Shown: positions 35,576-43,963, counted from the first letter of the stretch. The stretch is DNA of 64,000 bases from Marinifilum sp. D714 (GCF_030851345.1 NZ_JALPNU010000016.1:1-64000); one strand, 5' to 3'. Numbers and translations: made by a program. Notes: generated by a model not told the origin, from the letters alone.

Positions 35576-37552
35576 ATGAAAAACTTTACTATTCTTAGAA
35601 CTCTTGTTCTTGGATTAACAATTCTTTTTATTAGTAATTTTAGTTTTGCGGCTAAAGCTCCAATTAAATTCGGAAAAGTAAGTAATGATGAGCTAAAAAT
35701 GCAAACATATGAAAAAGACACTACTGCCGTAGCTGTTTACTTGTGTGATTATGGAGTAAGCGAAATTCCATACATGACAACCACTGGAGATTTCCAATAC
35801 AATTACACAAGAATCATCAGGATAAAAATATTAAAAGATGAAGGTCTTGATTACGCTGATCTTGAATTTTCTTTTGATAAAACACGATCTAATGTGGGAA
35901 CAGTTAAAGCGTGTACCTACAATTTAGAAAATGGAAAAGTTGTAAAAACAAAAGTTAGTGGCAAAGACAGAATTCTTGAGAAATCCTCTGATGATATTTA
36001 CACCTATAAACTGGCTTGTGAAAATGTTAAACCAGGATCAGTCGTTGAATTCATGTATTCAATCACTTCCGATATTCCTTGGAATATAGGTCCCTGGTAT
36101 TTTCAACGCAGTATTCCAACCATTTGGAGTGAATTTAGAGTTAATGTTCCTGAATACTTTGATTATAAAAGAAATGCAAAAGGATATTTAAGCTTTGATA
36201 TTAACGAGCACAATTATGGGAATGGAACTTTTAACAGTGGTAAAACTTTTACCATAGACCAATATCGATTCGCCATTAAAGATGTACCTGCTTTTAAAAA
36301 AGAACCTTTTACCACTTCTAGCAAAAATTACATGTCTGCCATTGAATTTGAAATTGCCGGAACCAAAAACAGTTACGGCGTTTACAAAAATTTAACCGGG
36401 AATTGGGATAAGATTAATAAAACCCTAATGGAAAGCCAATATTTTGGTCAACAGTTAAAATCAGGTGGATTTTTAAAAGATGTGGTTGCTGAAATTACTA
36501 GCAAAACAGAAACGGATGAAGATAAGATTCTGGCTGCATTCAATTACATTAAATCTAATATGAAGTGGGATGATTATTATGGAAAATTCACGACTTCTAC
36601 ATTACGCGCTGCATTCAAAGAGAAAAAGGGAAATGTTGCTGATATCAATTTAATGCTAGTGGTTCTACTAAATAAATTAGGCATTAAAGCAGATCCTGTG
36701 GTTTTAAGTACCAGAAGTAATGGTTTATTGAGTTTATTCTCTCCTAGTCAATCCCAATTCAACTATGTAATCGCAAGTTGTAAAGTTGGGGAAAATAGAA
36801 TTTATCTGGATGCTACGGATCCCAATTGCCCATGTAATCTTCTTCCTGAGCGTTGTATCAATGACAAAGGAAGATTGATTAGTAGCCAGGGATCTTACTT
36901 TGTAGATATCAAGTCAAGTAGCATTTCAAAATCAGCAACCATTGCAAAACTAAAACTTGATGAAGATGGCGTGGTTTCAGGCAAGCTGGATTTTTCGCTA
37001 AATGGATTTACAGCTTTACAATTTAGAGATGCCATTCAAGATAAAAGTGAAGAAGAACTTGTTGAAACCATGGATGAAGCTTATAAGCTTATCGATGTAG
37101 AAAGTGTTGAAATCAAAAACCTTAAAGAAGTAGAAAAAAGTGTTGTTTCAAAAATGGAAGTCGAAATGACCGAAGAGCTTGAAAGCGTAAATGACCTTAT
37201 CTATTTTAATCCATTTATCGTGAATAAAATTGAGGAAAATCCTTTCACCCTGGAAGAAAGAAAATATCCTGTTGATTTCACTTATCCTATCGACAGAACT
37301 TTTATGCTTGAACTTACCGTTCCTGAAGGATATACACTAGAGAGCAAGCCTGCTCCTGCAAGAATCAACCTTCCTGAAAAATCAGGTCAATTCATGTATT
37401 CTGCAAATCAGAATGGCAATAAAATTATGGTGGTTAGTAGATTTAAAATCAACAAGCGCACATTCTTGTTTAATGAATATCCTAACCTAAAAGAATTTTA
37501 CAACTTAATTGTAGCCAAGCATGCAGAAATGTTGGTTCTTAAACGAATGTAA
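35576..37552 (+). CDS. DUF3857 protein with inactive transglutaminase-like domain
   Basis: Exported protein (signal peptide ending FSFAAK, residue 26). N-terminal DUF3857 beta domain (about 55-230; YNYTRIIRIKILKDEGLDYADLEF and EFMYSITSD), then a transglutaminase-like alpha/beta domain (about 300-420), then a DUF3858-like C-terminal beta domain. In the transglutaminase-like domain the expected GDC motif is replaced by GNVADIN (Ala at the Cys position) and the His strand reads QFNYVIAS (Tyr). Only the final Asp (YLDAT) remains. It should be catalytically dead. The neighbouring paralog keeps Cys and His. Probably periplasmic. Function unknown. Confidence 0.82.
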   Translation: MKNFTILRTLVLGLTILFISNFSFAAKAPIKFGKVSNDELKMQTYEKDTTAVAVYLCDYGVSEIPYMTTTGDFQYNYTRIIRIKILKDEGLDYADLEFSFDKTRSNVGTVKACTYNLENGKVVKTKVSGKDRILEKSSDDIYTYKLACENVKPGSVVEFMYSITSDIPWNIGPWYFQRSIPTIWSEFRVNVPEYFDYKRNAKGYLSFDINEHNYGNGTFNSGKTFTIDQYRFAIKDVPAFKKEPFTTSSKNYMSAIEFEIAGTKNSYGVYKNLTGNWDKINKTLMESQYFGQQLKSGGFLKDVVAEITSKTETDEDKILAAFNYIKSNMKWDDYYGKFTTSTLRAAFKEKKGNVADINLMLVVLLNKLGIKADPVVLSTRSNGLLSLFSPSQSQFNYVIASCKVGENRIYLDATDPNCPCNLLPERCINDKGRLISSQGSYFVDIKSSSISKSATIAKLKLDEDGVVSGKLDFSLNGFTALQFRDAIQDKSEEELVETMDEAYKLIDVESVEIKNLKEVEKSVVSKMEVEMTEELESVNDLIYFNPFIVNKIEENPFTLEERKYPVDFTYPIDRTFMLELTVPEGYTLESKPAPARINLPEKSGQFMYSANQNGNKIMVVSRFKINKRTFLFNEYPNLKEFYNLIVAKHAEMLVLKRM

Positions 37553-37561
37553 GATATACCG

Positions 37562-37590
37562 TTAATAATTATAATGGATGAATTATTAAT
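37562..37590 (+). terminator. Weak AT-rich hairpin after DUF3857 gene
   Basis: TTAATAATT and AATTATTAA (9 bp, A-T pairs only) enclose 10 nt, about 10 nt after the stop codon. There is no T run, so termination is uncertain. Confidence 0.3.
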
Positions 37591-37760
37591 GAAATGATGA
37601 ACAGTAGAGCAAAGAATTAATGAAGTACAAATCGTTTATCGACGATCTATTTTAAGAGAAGATTGACAATAGTTTATTTCTTCCACAAAAATTAACCATT
37701 GATCTTTGCTTGCCGTTCATTGTTAATTTATGCAATTTTTTAAAATCTTAAGCAATACCT

Positions 37761-39668
37761 ATGAAAGTCCGATACATTTATTTGTTGCTGTTGACATTTC
37801 TATGTACAAATCAACTATCCGCAAAAAAATCGCCTGTTTTCCCTGTAAGTGAAATACCAGAAGAACTAAAAGAGAATGCTGATGCTGTAATTAGATTTGA
37901 CGAGACAACTGTTGAAATCAATTCGATCTATAATTTAAAATACTCCTACAACAGAGCCATAACCATCCTGAATGAATCTGGCGATGAATATGCTGAAATT
38001 GTTGCATCCTATGACAAATCAATGCCTTTAAGCAATTTGCAAATTGCAATATATGATGCAGAAGGGAATTTAATCGAAAAAGTAAAATCCTCAGAAATAA
38101 ATGACTATAGTGCCTCAGGTGAATCGATGTTTTCTGATAACAGGGTAAAACAATATGAAGCCGTTCAAAAAAATTATCCATATACAATTGTATATTCATA
38201 CAATCAAACATTAAACGAATACACAAGCATTGCTGGTTGGTATCCTTATGATGGTTACAGATGTTCGGTTCAAGCAAGTACCTATAAAATTATAACCAGT
38301 GATCCATCTTGCTTCAAACACAAGCTTTACGGTGCAGTCATTGAACCCGAAAAAACAAATATCAAAAATAAAACATCACTATGCTGGAAAGCAAGTAATC
38401 TAAAAGCATACAAGTATGAACCCTATGCTTCGCCTTACTCAATTCGAGGACCACTGTTAATTTGTGCTCCTACAAAATTTCAATACGACAAAATTGATGG
38501 GAATACCAGCTCATGGAACGAATTGGCAAAATGGTTCTCTAAACTAAATCATGGTAGAGATGTTTTGGATGAAAATACCATTGCTGAAGTAAAAGAAATG
38601 GTAAAAGATTGTAAGACGGATTTTGAGAAGGTGAAAACCCTTTATGAATACTTACAAAACAAAACCCGCTATGTTAGCATTCAAGTTGGTATTGGTAGTC
38701 AACAACCATTTCCTGCACAAGATGTACAGGATAAGTCTTACGGCGATTGTAAGGCTTTATCGAATTACATGAAGACCCTTCTCAAGGTAATTGATATCCC
38801 ATCCTACTACACCATTATCACATCGGCGAATAAACAACGCGATCTTGATACTACTTTCGTTAAAAACTTTGGAAACCACATCATATTAATGGTACCCTTA
38901 CAAAAGGATACCGTTTGGCTGGAATGTACCAATAAATTCAGTCCGTGTGGATTCTTAAGTTCGAGTACCGACGACAGAACCGTACTAGCCATTAATGAAA
39001 AAGGTGGACATTTGGTTCGAACGCCAGAATATAAAATGGCAGATAATACCCAAAACAAAAGTGGGGAAATCATTATTAATGCCGATGGGACAGCTACTGC
39101 AAACATAACAGAAGAGTGCAGAGGCTTGCAATATTCATACCTGGCCGGACTTTCGCACCTAAGCCCCGAAGATCAGAAAAAGAAAATCTATAGTGATTTG
39201 GAGCTTCCTGATTTTAAAATCAAGAACCATGAAGTATCGAAAGAATTAACAAGAATTCCAAGTTCGGTTTTAAAGCTTGAATTGGACATCAGAAACTATG
39301 CTTCCAAATCGGGCGATCGTTTATTCATTCCTCTTAATTTGATCAACAGAACCAGTAGAGCTCCTAAGAAAATAAGAAATCGCGAAACAGACATCTACTA
39401 TAAACGTGAATATTGTGATACCGATAGCATACAATTCATTCTACCGGATGGCTATGAAATGGAAAGTATTCCTGAAAATAAAGTGATTGAATCGGATTTT
39501 GGCAACTACTATAGTGAAGTGAAACAAGATGGCAACAAAGTGATTTACATCCGAAAAGTGGAATACAAAAAATTTGACTTGCCAGCAGAGCGATATGATG
39601 ACTTAAGAAATTATAAAAAATCAGTAGTTAGAGCCGATAAGGCAAAGTTGGTTTTGAAGAAGATTTAA
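37761..39668 (+). CDS. DUF3857/transglutaminase-like protein, Cys-His intact
   Basis: Paralog of the preceding gene with the same layout: signal peptide (about 21 residues, ending LSAKK), DUF3857 domain (about 45-230), transglutaminase domain (about 260-400), C-terminal beta region. The catalytic Cys is in KSYGDCKALSNYM (C330) and the His in FGNHIILMV (H373). The third position is Glu rather than Asp (VWLECT, E388). In this family the proteins are thought to cleave or cross-link peptide bonds at the cell envelope, but no substrate is known. It is preceded by a 208-nt gap; right after the stop codon an octamer repeat array begins. Confidence 0.84.
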   Translation: MKVRYIYLLLLTFLCTNQLSAKKSPVFPVSEIPEELKENADAVIRFDETTVEINSIYNLKYSYNRAITILNESGDEYAEIVASYDKSMPLSNLQIAIYDAEGNLIEKVKSSEINDYSASGESMFSDNRVKQYEAVQKNYPYTIVYSYNQTLNEYTSIAGWYPYDGYRCSVQASTYKIITSDPSCFKHKLYGAVIEPEKTNIKNKTSLCWKASNLKAYKYEPYASPYSIRGPLLICAPTKFQYDKIDGNTSSWNELAKWFSKLNHGRDVLDENTIAEVKEMVKDCKTDFEKVKTLYEYLQNKTRYVSIQVGIGSQQPFPAQDVQDKSYGDCKALSNYMKTLLKVIDIPSYYTIITSANKQRDLDTTFVKNFGNHIILMVPLQKDTVWLECTNKFSPCGFLSSSTDDRTVLAINEKGGHLVRTPEYKMADNTQNKSGEIIINADGTATANITEECRGLQYSYLAGLSHLSPEDQKKKIYSDLELPDFKIKNHEVSKELTRIPSSVLKLELDIRNYASKSGDRLFIPLNLINRTSRAPKKIRNRETDIYYKREYCDTDSIQFILPDGYEMESIPENKVIESDFGNYYSEVKQDGNKVIYIRKVEYKKFDLPAERYDDLRNYKKSVVRADKAKLVLKKI

Positions 39669-39670
39669 AC

Positions 39671-39734
39671 AGAATAGTAGAATAGTAGAATAGTAGAATA
39701 GTAGAATAGTAGAATAGTAGAATAGTAGAAAGGT
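39671..39734. repeat. Octamer tandem repeat (AGAATAGT)7 plus variant
   Basis: Seven perfect tandem copies of AGAATAGT are followed by one variant AGAAAGGT, starting two bases after the DUF3857 stop codon. The reverse complement of the end of the array (GTAGAAAGGTA, 39725-39735) recurs at 40118-40128 after the next gene. Degenerate copies of the same motif are found at 41638-41676, 41990-42030 and 45572-45612. Confidence 0.92.
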
Positions 39735-39751
39735 AAATTTTATATGCAAGT

Positions 39752-40111
39752 ATGGCAAATATTAATCGCTTTGAGGACTTAATAATCTGGCAAGAATCCA
39801 GAGTTTTTGTAAAACTAATCTACAATTCTTTCAATTCACAAAAAGATTATGGATTCAAGGATCAAATTCAACGAGCTTCTGTTTCTGTGATGAATAATAT
39901 AGCTGAAGGATTTGAACGATATTCAAATAAAGAATTTGTTCAATTCCTTCGGATTGCTAAATCGTCTTGTGCTGAAGTAAGAAGTATGTTATACGTAGCA
40001 GAAGACCTTAATTATATAACTCAAAACGAAGCAAGAGATCTAAGAGAAACAGGCATGAAGATCTCAGGTAGCATACAGAATCTAATTAAGAAACTTCAAC
40101 AACGGCCTTAA
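39752..40111 (+). CDS. Four-helix-bundle protein (23S rRNA intervening-sequence type)
   Basis: A 119-aa all-helical protein of the four-helix-bundle superfamily first seen inside 23S rRNA intervening sequences and related to Avd of diversity-generating retroelements. It has the family hallmarks FEDLIIWQESRVFVKLIY, QIQRASVSVMNNIAEGFERYSNKEFVQFLRIAKSSCAEVRSMLYVAEDL and a basic C-terminus. The function of free-standing members is not known. The gene is bracketed by inverted copies of GTAGAAAGGTA/TACCTTTCTAC belonging to the octamer repeat, which suggests it was inserted, or duplicated, as a unit. Confidence 0.88.
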   Translation: MANINRFEDLIIWQESRVFVKLIYNSFNSQKDYGFKDQIQRASVSVMNNIAEGFERYSNKEFVQFLRIAKSSCAEVRSMLYVAEDLNYITQNEARDLRETGMKISGSIQNLIKKLQQRP

Positions 40112-40112
40112 C

Positions 40113-40128
40113 TATTCTACCTTTCTAC
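40113..40128. repeat. Inverted copy of the octamer-repeat end
   Basis: TATTCTACCTTTCTAC is the reverse complement of the GTAGAAAGGTA junction of the array at 39671-39735 plus part of the repeat unit. It lies directly after the four-helix-bundle gene. Confidence 0.7.
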
Positions 40129-40146
40129 AATTTTACTTTCTTGCTT

Positions 40147-41316
40147 TTAATATTCCGGAAGTAGAAATGAAACACAAACCCCACCCTCTTTCAGGTTTTC
40201 AACATCTACTTTGGCCTTGTGAAGATCCATTACCAATTTAACGGCTACCAAACCCGGTGAAAATCTTTTGAATTCTTCGGTACGCTCGTTTTTTTCTAAA
40301 TCAAAGAATCGGAAGGTATAATTCATCTCTCCTTCAACAAAATGCGTTCCCGCATCTTTTACAAATATTTTAATTTTTTGCCCCATTAATTCGGCTCCTA
40401 CATACACTTCGGAACGCGATGGAGTATTTGTAATTGCATTCTCAATGATTTTCTCCATACAAACCAACAGTAAACGCTCGTCACCACGAATGATGTAGTT
40501 TTTTGGTATATCAATCTTCAATTTGATTTTGCGTTCTGTAATCAGCCCTTTCAGTTTATCAGCACTCGTTTTTACGATTTCATATACAGGCAGGCCTTGT
40601 ACTTTCATTTCATAACGCTCGAATCGTAAGGCAGAAAGCAATAAGGCAATATCTGATACGCCAATCAACTTTTCAACCGCTTGTTTGATGAAGCGAACAT
40701 ATTTTAAGTTGGTTTTATTCTTGATCGAGAACTCCAACATATCCGCAAAACCCACGATGCCATTTAATGGTTCGCGCAATTCGGTTGACATTAAAGAAAG
40801 AAAGTCGTTCTTGGCATCCTCCAATTTTGACAACTGAAGGTTTGCCTCTTTTAATTCATTATTCGTATCCTGTAACTCCATGGTACGAGCAGCCACTCGC
40901 TCTTCCAATTGCAAATTCATGAACTTTAAGGATTCATTTTTATGCTTCAATTCGAGATGTGTATTTACACGGGCAATCAACTCTTGAGGATTAAAGGGTT
41001 TCGTGACATAATCCTGCGCTCCAGTTTCAAATCCTTTAACAATGTCCTCGCTGTCCACCTTGGCAGTAAGATAAATAATCGGAATATCCTTGGTTTTATC
41101 TTTTGACTTCAGATACTTGCAAACTTCATATCCATCCATTTCTGGCATCATGATATCCAACAATATCAAATCAAAACTATCCGCCACACAAAGCATCAAA
41201 GCATCTTTACCATTCAGTGCATACTGAATTTCATAAGAAGAATCGGAAAGGATTGCTTTTAAAACTTTTATGTTTTCGGGAATGTCATCAACGATAAGAA
41301 TACGATGTTTCTTCAT
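40147..41316 (-). CDS. Receiver plus degenerate histidine-kinase protein
   Basis: N-terminal receiver domain (residues 1-120) with an intact acidic pocket: ILIVDD near residue 10, LILLDIMMPEMDG phospho-acceptor Asp near 54, and YVTKPFNP Lys near 105. A coiled coil (about 125-170) leads to a HisKA-like helix, where the usual SHELRTPLN reads STELREPLN: the phospho-acceptor His is replaced by Thr. The ATP-binding half is also degraded: an N-box-like ENAITNT is present, but G1 reads KDAGTHF (second Gly lost) and G2 reads SPGLVAVKLV instead of GxGLGL. It therefore probably acts as a phosphorylation-responsive scaffold or anti-kinase, not as a kinase. Monocistronic, next to the repeat island. Confidence 0.85.
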   Translation of the reverse strand: MKKHRILIVDDIPENIKVLKAILSDSSYEIQYALNGKDALMLCVADSFDLILLDIMMPEMDGYEVCKYLKSKDKTKDIPIIYLTAKVDSEDIVKGFETGAQDYVTKPFNPQELIARVNTHLELKHKNESLKFMNLQLEERVAARTMELQDTNNELKEANLQLSKLEDAKNDFLSLMSTELREPLNGIVGFADMLEFSIKNKTNLKYVRFIKQAVEKLIGVSDIALLLSALRFERYEMKVQGLPVYEIVKTSADKLKGLITERKIKLKIDIPKNYIIRGDERLLLVCMEKIIENAITNTPSRSEVYVGAELMGQKIKIFVKDAGTHFVEGEMNYTFRFFDLEKNERTEEFKRFSPGLVAVKLVMDLHKAKVDVENLKEGGVCVSFLLPEY

Positions 41317-41537
41317 TGTTAAACTTTATTTGAAGGGGTTTAAGTTGTATTAATTGAGTTGATTACGAATAAGAACTTAAAGGGGGCTTATCCCAATCAA
41401 AGCATAAATATAACATATTAATCTTAAGTTTTGATAATAAAAAGGCAAAAAGTGGAAATGACAATTGGTAATTAATAATGAGCAATGAATAATTACAAGA
41501 AGTACATAGGGCTGTGTCTCTTTTTTTGCAGGATCGA

Positions 41538-41621
41538 ATGGTCAAATAGACTAACAGTCAAATAGTCTAAATGTCGAACAGTCAAACAGTCTAACTGTCG
41601 AATGGTCTAATTGTCGAATAT
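41538..41621. repeat. Degenerate octamer array, left arm
   Basis: About ten consecutive 8-9 nt units of the form CAGTCAAA / CAGTCTAA / TGTCGAAC. A 19-nt stretch at 41573-41591 (GTCGAACAGTCAAACAGTC) is found exactly, in reverse complement, at 42142-42160 in a second array, so the two arrays form an inverted pair about 550 nt apart. Confidence 0.78.
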
Positions 41622-41810
41622 TGAAAACATTGTGCCATAGAAAAGTAGAAATAGTGGAAGGATAGAAAGGTAGAAAATCAAAAGGAGAAAGGAGAAAGTT
41701 TAAAGGATGACGTAAAAATAGGAATGCTTGACTTTGTAGGACAATTTGACTGTGTGACCATGTGACTCTACAGAAAAGTATTCAGCTTACAGCAGGCAGG
41801 TTTAACAGCA

Positions 41811-41972
41811 ATTGGCTATTAATCATTAGTAAATATAGCCCCAGAGGGGCATAATCTTTATAGCCTTGGGTAAATAAGCAAAGCGAATGTAGCCCAAGGT
41901 ATGTGGTTCATGCAAATATCGTCGCAACTACATACCCTTTATTAATGAAGATCGTTCACATGCGACGAAAGA
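41811..41972. repeat. 162-nt dispersed repeat, copy 1
   Basis: It begins ATTGGCTATTAATCATTAG and ends at CATGCGACGAAAG, and recurs at 43240-43402 with about 90% identity. It contains three stems: GCCCC-AGA-GGGGC, CCTTGGG...CCCAAGG across 25 nt, and GTCGCA...TGCGAC across about 40 nt. No protein product is evident. Confidence 0.85.
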
Positions 41973-42117
41973 AAATACAAAAAGGAGAAAGGTAGAATGG
42001 TAGAAAAGTGGAATAGTGGAAAGGAGAAAGTTGCAGTCATCCCGATCCCGAATGATCCCTTAGGTTTTGGGAGTAGGCTAAAGCCAAGTGGCTATGGAAA
42101 CAGCAATGAATTTCCCA

Positions 42118-42163
42118 AACTCTTAGACTGTTAGACTTTTCGACTGTTTGACTGTTCGACTGC
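42118..42163. repeat. Degenerate octamer array, right arm
   Basis: Units of TTAGACTG / TTCGACTG / TTGACTGT, the reverse complement of the array at 41538-41621, sharing an exact 19-nt segment (42142-42160). Confidence 0.75.
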
Positions 42164-42241
42164 CTTTAGACGAATCAAACGTTTTCGATAATAAAATGAC
42201 CTAATTTTACCATTAAAAATATAAGTTGACACATTTGACAG

Positions 42242-42272
42242 CTTGACAGTACAAATTATTTTCATACATTTG
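42242..42272 (+). promoter_or_regulatory. Strong predicted promoter of a small gene
   Basis: CTTG/TTGACA at -33 (42242-42248) and TACATTTG (42265-42272), a perfect match to TAnnTTTG, are separated by 19 nt. It lies 32 nt before the ATG of the 45-aa gene and is the best promoter match in the window. Confidence 0.7.
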
Positions 42273-42304
42273 TGTGACACTACTTTTTTAAAACACTTAC
42301 TACA

Positions 42305-42442
42305 ATGGAAAACTTGCCAAAGGAAATAGCGGAAGCTATTAAAAATGGGGCGGCAGACAATCAATTGATTAAAATGGCCCAGGATCTTTTAGAGAATGGT
42401 GACCAGGAAAATGCCGCTAAAGTTTTGGATTTTTGTTTCTAA
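42305..42442 (+). CDS. Small 45-aa protein, unknown
   Basis: Short gene: ATG GAA AAC TTG ... TTC TAA. The product is a compact, acidic, mostly helical 45-residue protein: MENLPKEIAEAIKNG, then AADNQLIKMAQDLLENGD, then QENAAKVLDFCF. The two amphipathic segments (residues 5-14 and 20-30, 33-42) could form a helical hairpin. I recognise no family. Support for a real gene comes from the context: an excellent promoter 32 nt upstream, a terminator 17 nt downstream, a good codon pattern, and the fact that the surrounding 3 kb is otherwise non-coding repeats. The terminal Phe-Cys-Phe is unusual. Confidence 0.7.
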   Translation: MENLPKEIAEAIKNGAADNQLIKMAQDLLENGDQENAAKVLDFCF

Positions 42443-42459
42443 AGAAATAAATATTCAAT

Positions 42460-42497
42460 AATAAAAGCCTCAAGGAATTTATCTTTGGGGCTTTATT
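42460..42497 (+). terminator. Terminator of the small gene
   Basis: AATAAAAGCCTCAA pairs with TTTGGGGCTTTATT (about 12 pairs with one bulge) around a short loop, followed by CTTTTCC. It lies 17 nt after the 45-aa gene. Confidence 0.72.
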
Positions 42498-42802
42498 CTT
42501 TTCCAATGATTCTCCACAAATAAAAAAGAACACAAATGGATCGCTACGGATTGTAAATTTTAACCACAAAGGCAAACCAAGGGAATTCACCAAGGACACA
42601 AAGGATTAAAGGCAGATCTTGATGATAGATATGATTTTCGCAGATAAGTTTTGTCTACAGATGAACTCAAATGAAGCTGTTTCGTAAAGAACCGTATGGT
42701 TTCAAAACAGTAATGTTCATTGTTAATTACTCAAGGCAGTCATCCCGATCCCGAATGGTCGGGAGAGCGATCTCTCTATTTAAATCCCAAATTCCAAAGC
42801 AC

Positions 42803-42900
42803 AAATCCCAAGGATAAAGGATAAAGGATAAAGGATAAAGGAAGGAGATTTACGAAGAGTTCAAAGGTTTAGACGCAAATGTTGAGGATGGATATGATTT
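42803..42900. repeat. ~95-nt direct repeat with heptamer array, copy 1
   Basis: AAATCCCAA, then four tandem GGATAAA heptamers, then a constant 60-nt tail from GGAAGGAGATTTACG to GGATATGATTT. Copy 2 at 43403-43493 is identical except for having three heptamers. Confidence 0.93.
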
Positions 42901-43239
42901 TCGCGGATAAGTTTTGTCCACAGATGAACACAAATGACAACATTCAGCTTCCAGCAAGCAGATCGAACCAGTTGTCACTCCAATCCCGGATGGGAGTAAT
43001 TTCTAGCCTGCAATTGGTCATTTTAACAATGAGTAATGAACAGTTACATGCAATGCATTGGTTTGTGCCTCTTTTCTTACAACTACCTCACCCCAACCCT
43101 CTCCTCAAGGAGAGGGAGTTTGGAACTACGTTCTTATTTTCTTTAGAATATACAGTCAAATGGTCTAGAAAAGTCTTGAAGAGTGTACATAGGCTAATCC
43201 CGAAAGCTTTTTGGACAGTCACCGAGAAAAGGTATGGTC

Positions 43240-43402
43240 ATTGGTCATTAATCATTGGTAAATAAAGCCCCAGAGAGGCGTAATCTTTATAGCCTTGGGT
43301 AAAGGAGCAAAGCGAATGTAGCCCAAGGTATATGGTTCATGCAAATATCGTTGCAACTACATGCCCTTGATTAATGAAGATCGTTCACATGCGACGGAAG
43401 AA
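43240..43402. repeat. 162-nt dispersed repeat, copy 2
   Basis: Second copy of the element at 41811-41972. CCTTGGG/CCCAAGG is kept exactly. GTCGCA/TGCGAC appears as GTTGCA/TGCGAC, which still pairs (G-U). It abuts copy 2 of the heptamer repeat at 43403 with no gap. Confidence 0.85.
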
Positions 43403-43493
43403 AAATCCCAAGGATAAAGGATAAAGGATAAAGGAAGGAGATTTACGAAGAGTTCAAAGGTTTAGACGCAAATGTTGAGGATGGATATGATTT
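43403..43493. repeat. ~95-nt direct repeat with heptamer array, copy 2
   Basis: Same as 42803-42900 with three GGATAAA units instead of four; all other positions are identical over the shared 91 nt. Confidence 0.93.
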
Positions 43494-43883
43494 GTGCTGA
43501 TGAAGTGTATTTCTACAACAATTATAAATGTCTTAGTATTTCTACGAGCTTTTGTTTGTCATCCCTTTTGAATGCCTTATGTATCATTGATTTTTCTCCA
43601 ATGGTTTAAGTTATTTTAAAATTTATTTCAATTATCCAATATTTTTTTTTGCTCTTATCAATTTATTTTGTTTACCTTTATATTGTCTACAAATTAATCG
43701 GGATACCGATATTCTATTTATAAGGTTCTTTAAATGAGCCTAAATATATCTCACGAACATATATTTCCGCTTGTATTGTACTTTGCAGTTGTTGTAATTT
43801 ATAAATAAGTATGATGTATAGCGTAAACTTATTGCTTGAAACAGGCAGATCTATAAGATCACCCATTGAAAGAAACTAAAAGT

Positions 43884-43963
43884 ATCCGGTGGCTTATTGA
43901 TTTTTTCATGCATACAAGTAGTATAAATGGAAGAATTTGTAGACAAACAGTAAGTCACCGGAT
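43884..43963. repeat. 13-bp inverted repeat, 54-nt spacer
   Basis: ATCCGGTGGCTTA (43884-43896) and TAAGTCACCGGAT (43951-43963) are complementary at 12 of 13 positions. They lie in an otherwise unremarkable AT-rich region. A structured RNA or the ends of a short element are possible. Confidence 0.5.

Larger units (their letters stand above)
41317..42241. other. Repeat-rich non-coding stretch
   Basis: No gene was found. The stretch is built from repeat pieces: a ~70-nt element at 41462-41530 (TAATAATGAGCAATGAATAATT... ending TGTCTCTTTTTTT), degenerate GTCAAATAGTCTAA-type octamers (41538-41621), degenerate AGAATAGT octamers (41638-41676, 41990-42030), a 162-nt element (41811-41972), and a CATCCCGATCCCGAATG element (42033-42060). 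Short open frames here are repeat translations. Confidence 0.75.

Noticed and set aside
39752-40111. Avd protein of a diversity-generating retroelement
   Set aside because: The four-helix-bundle fold is shared, but there is no reverse transcriptase or template/variable repeat pair nearby.
42879-43265. 128-aa plus-strand frame
   Set aside because: It spans parts of at least four repeat families and has no plausible protein character.
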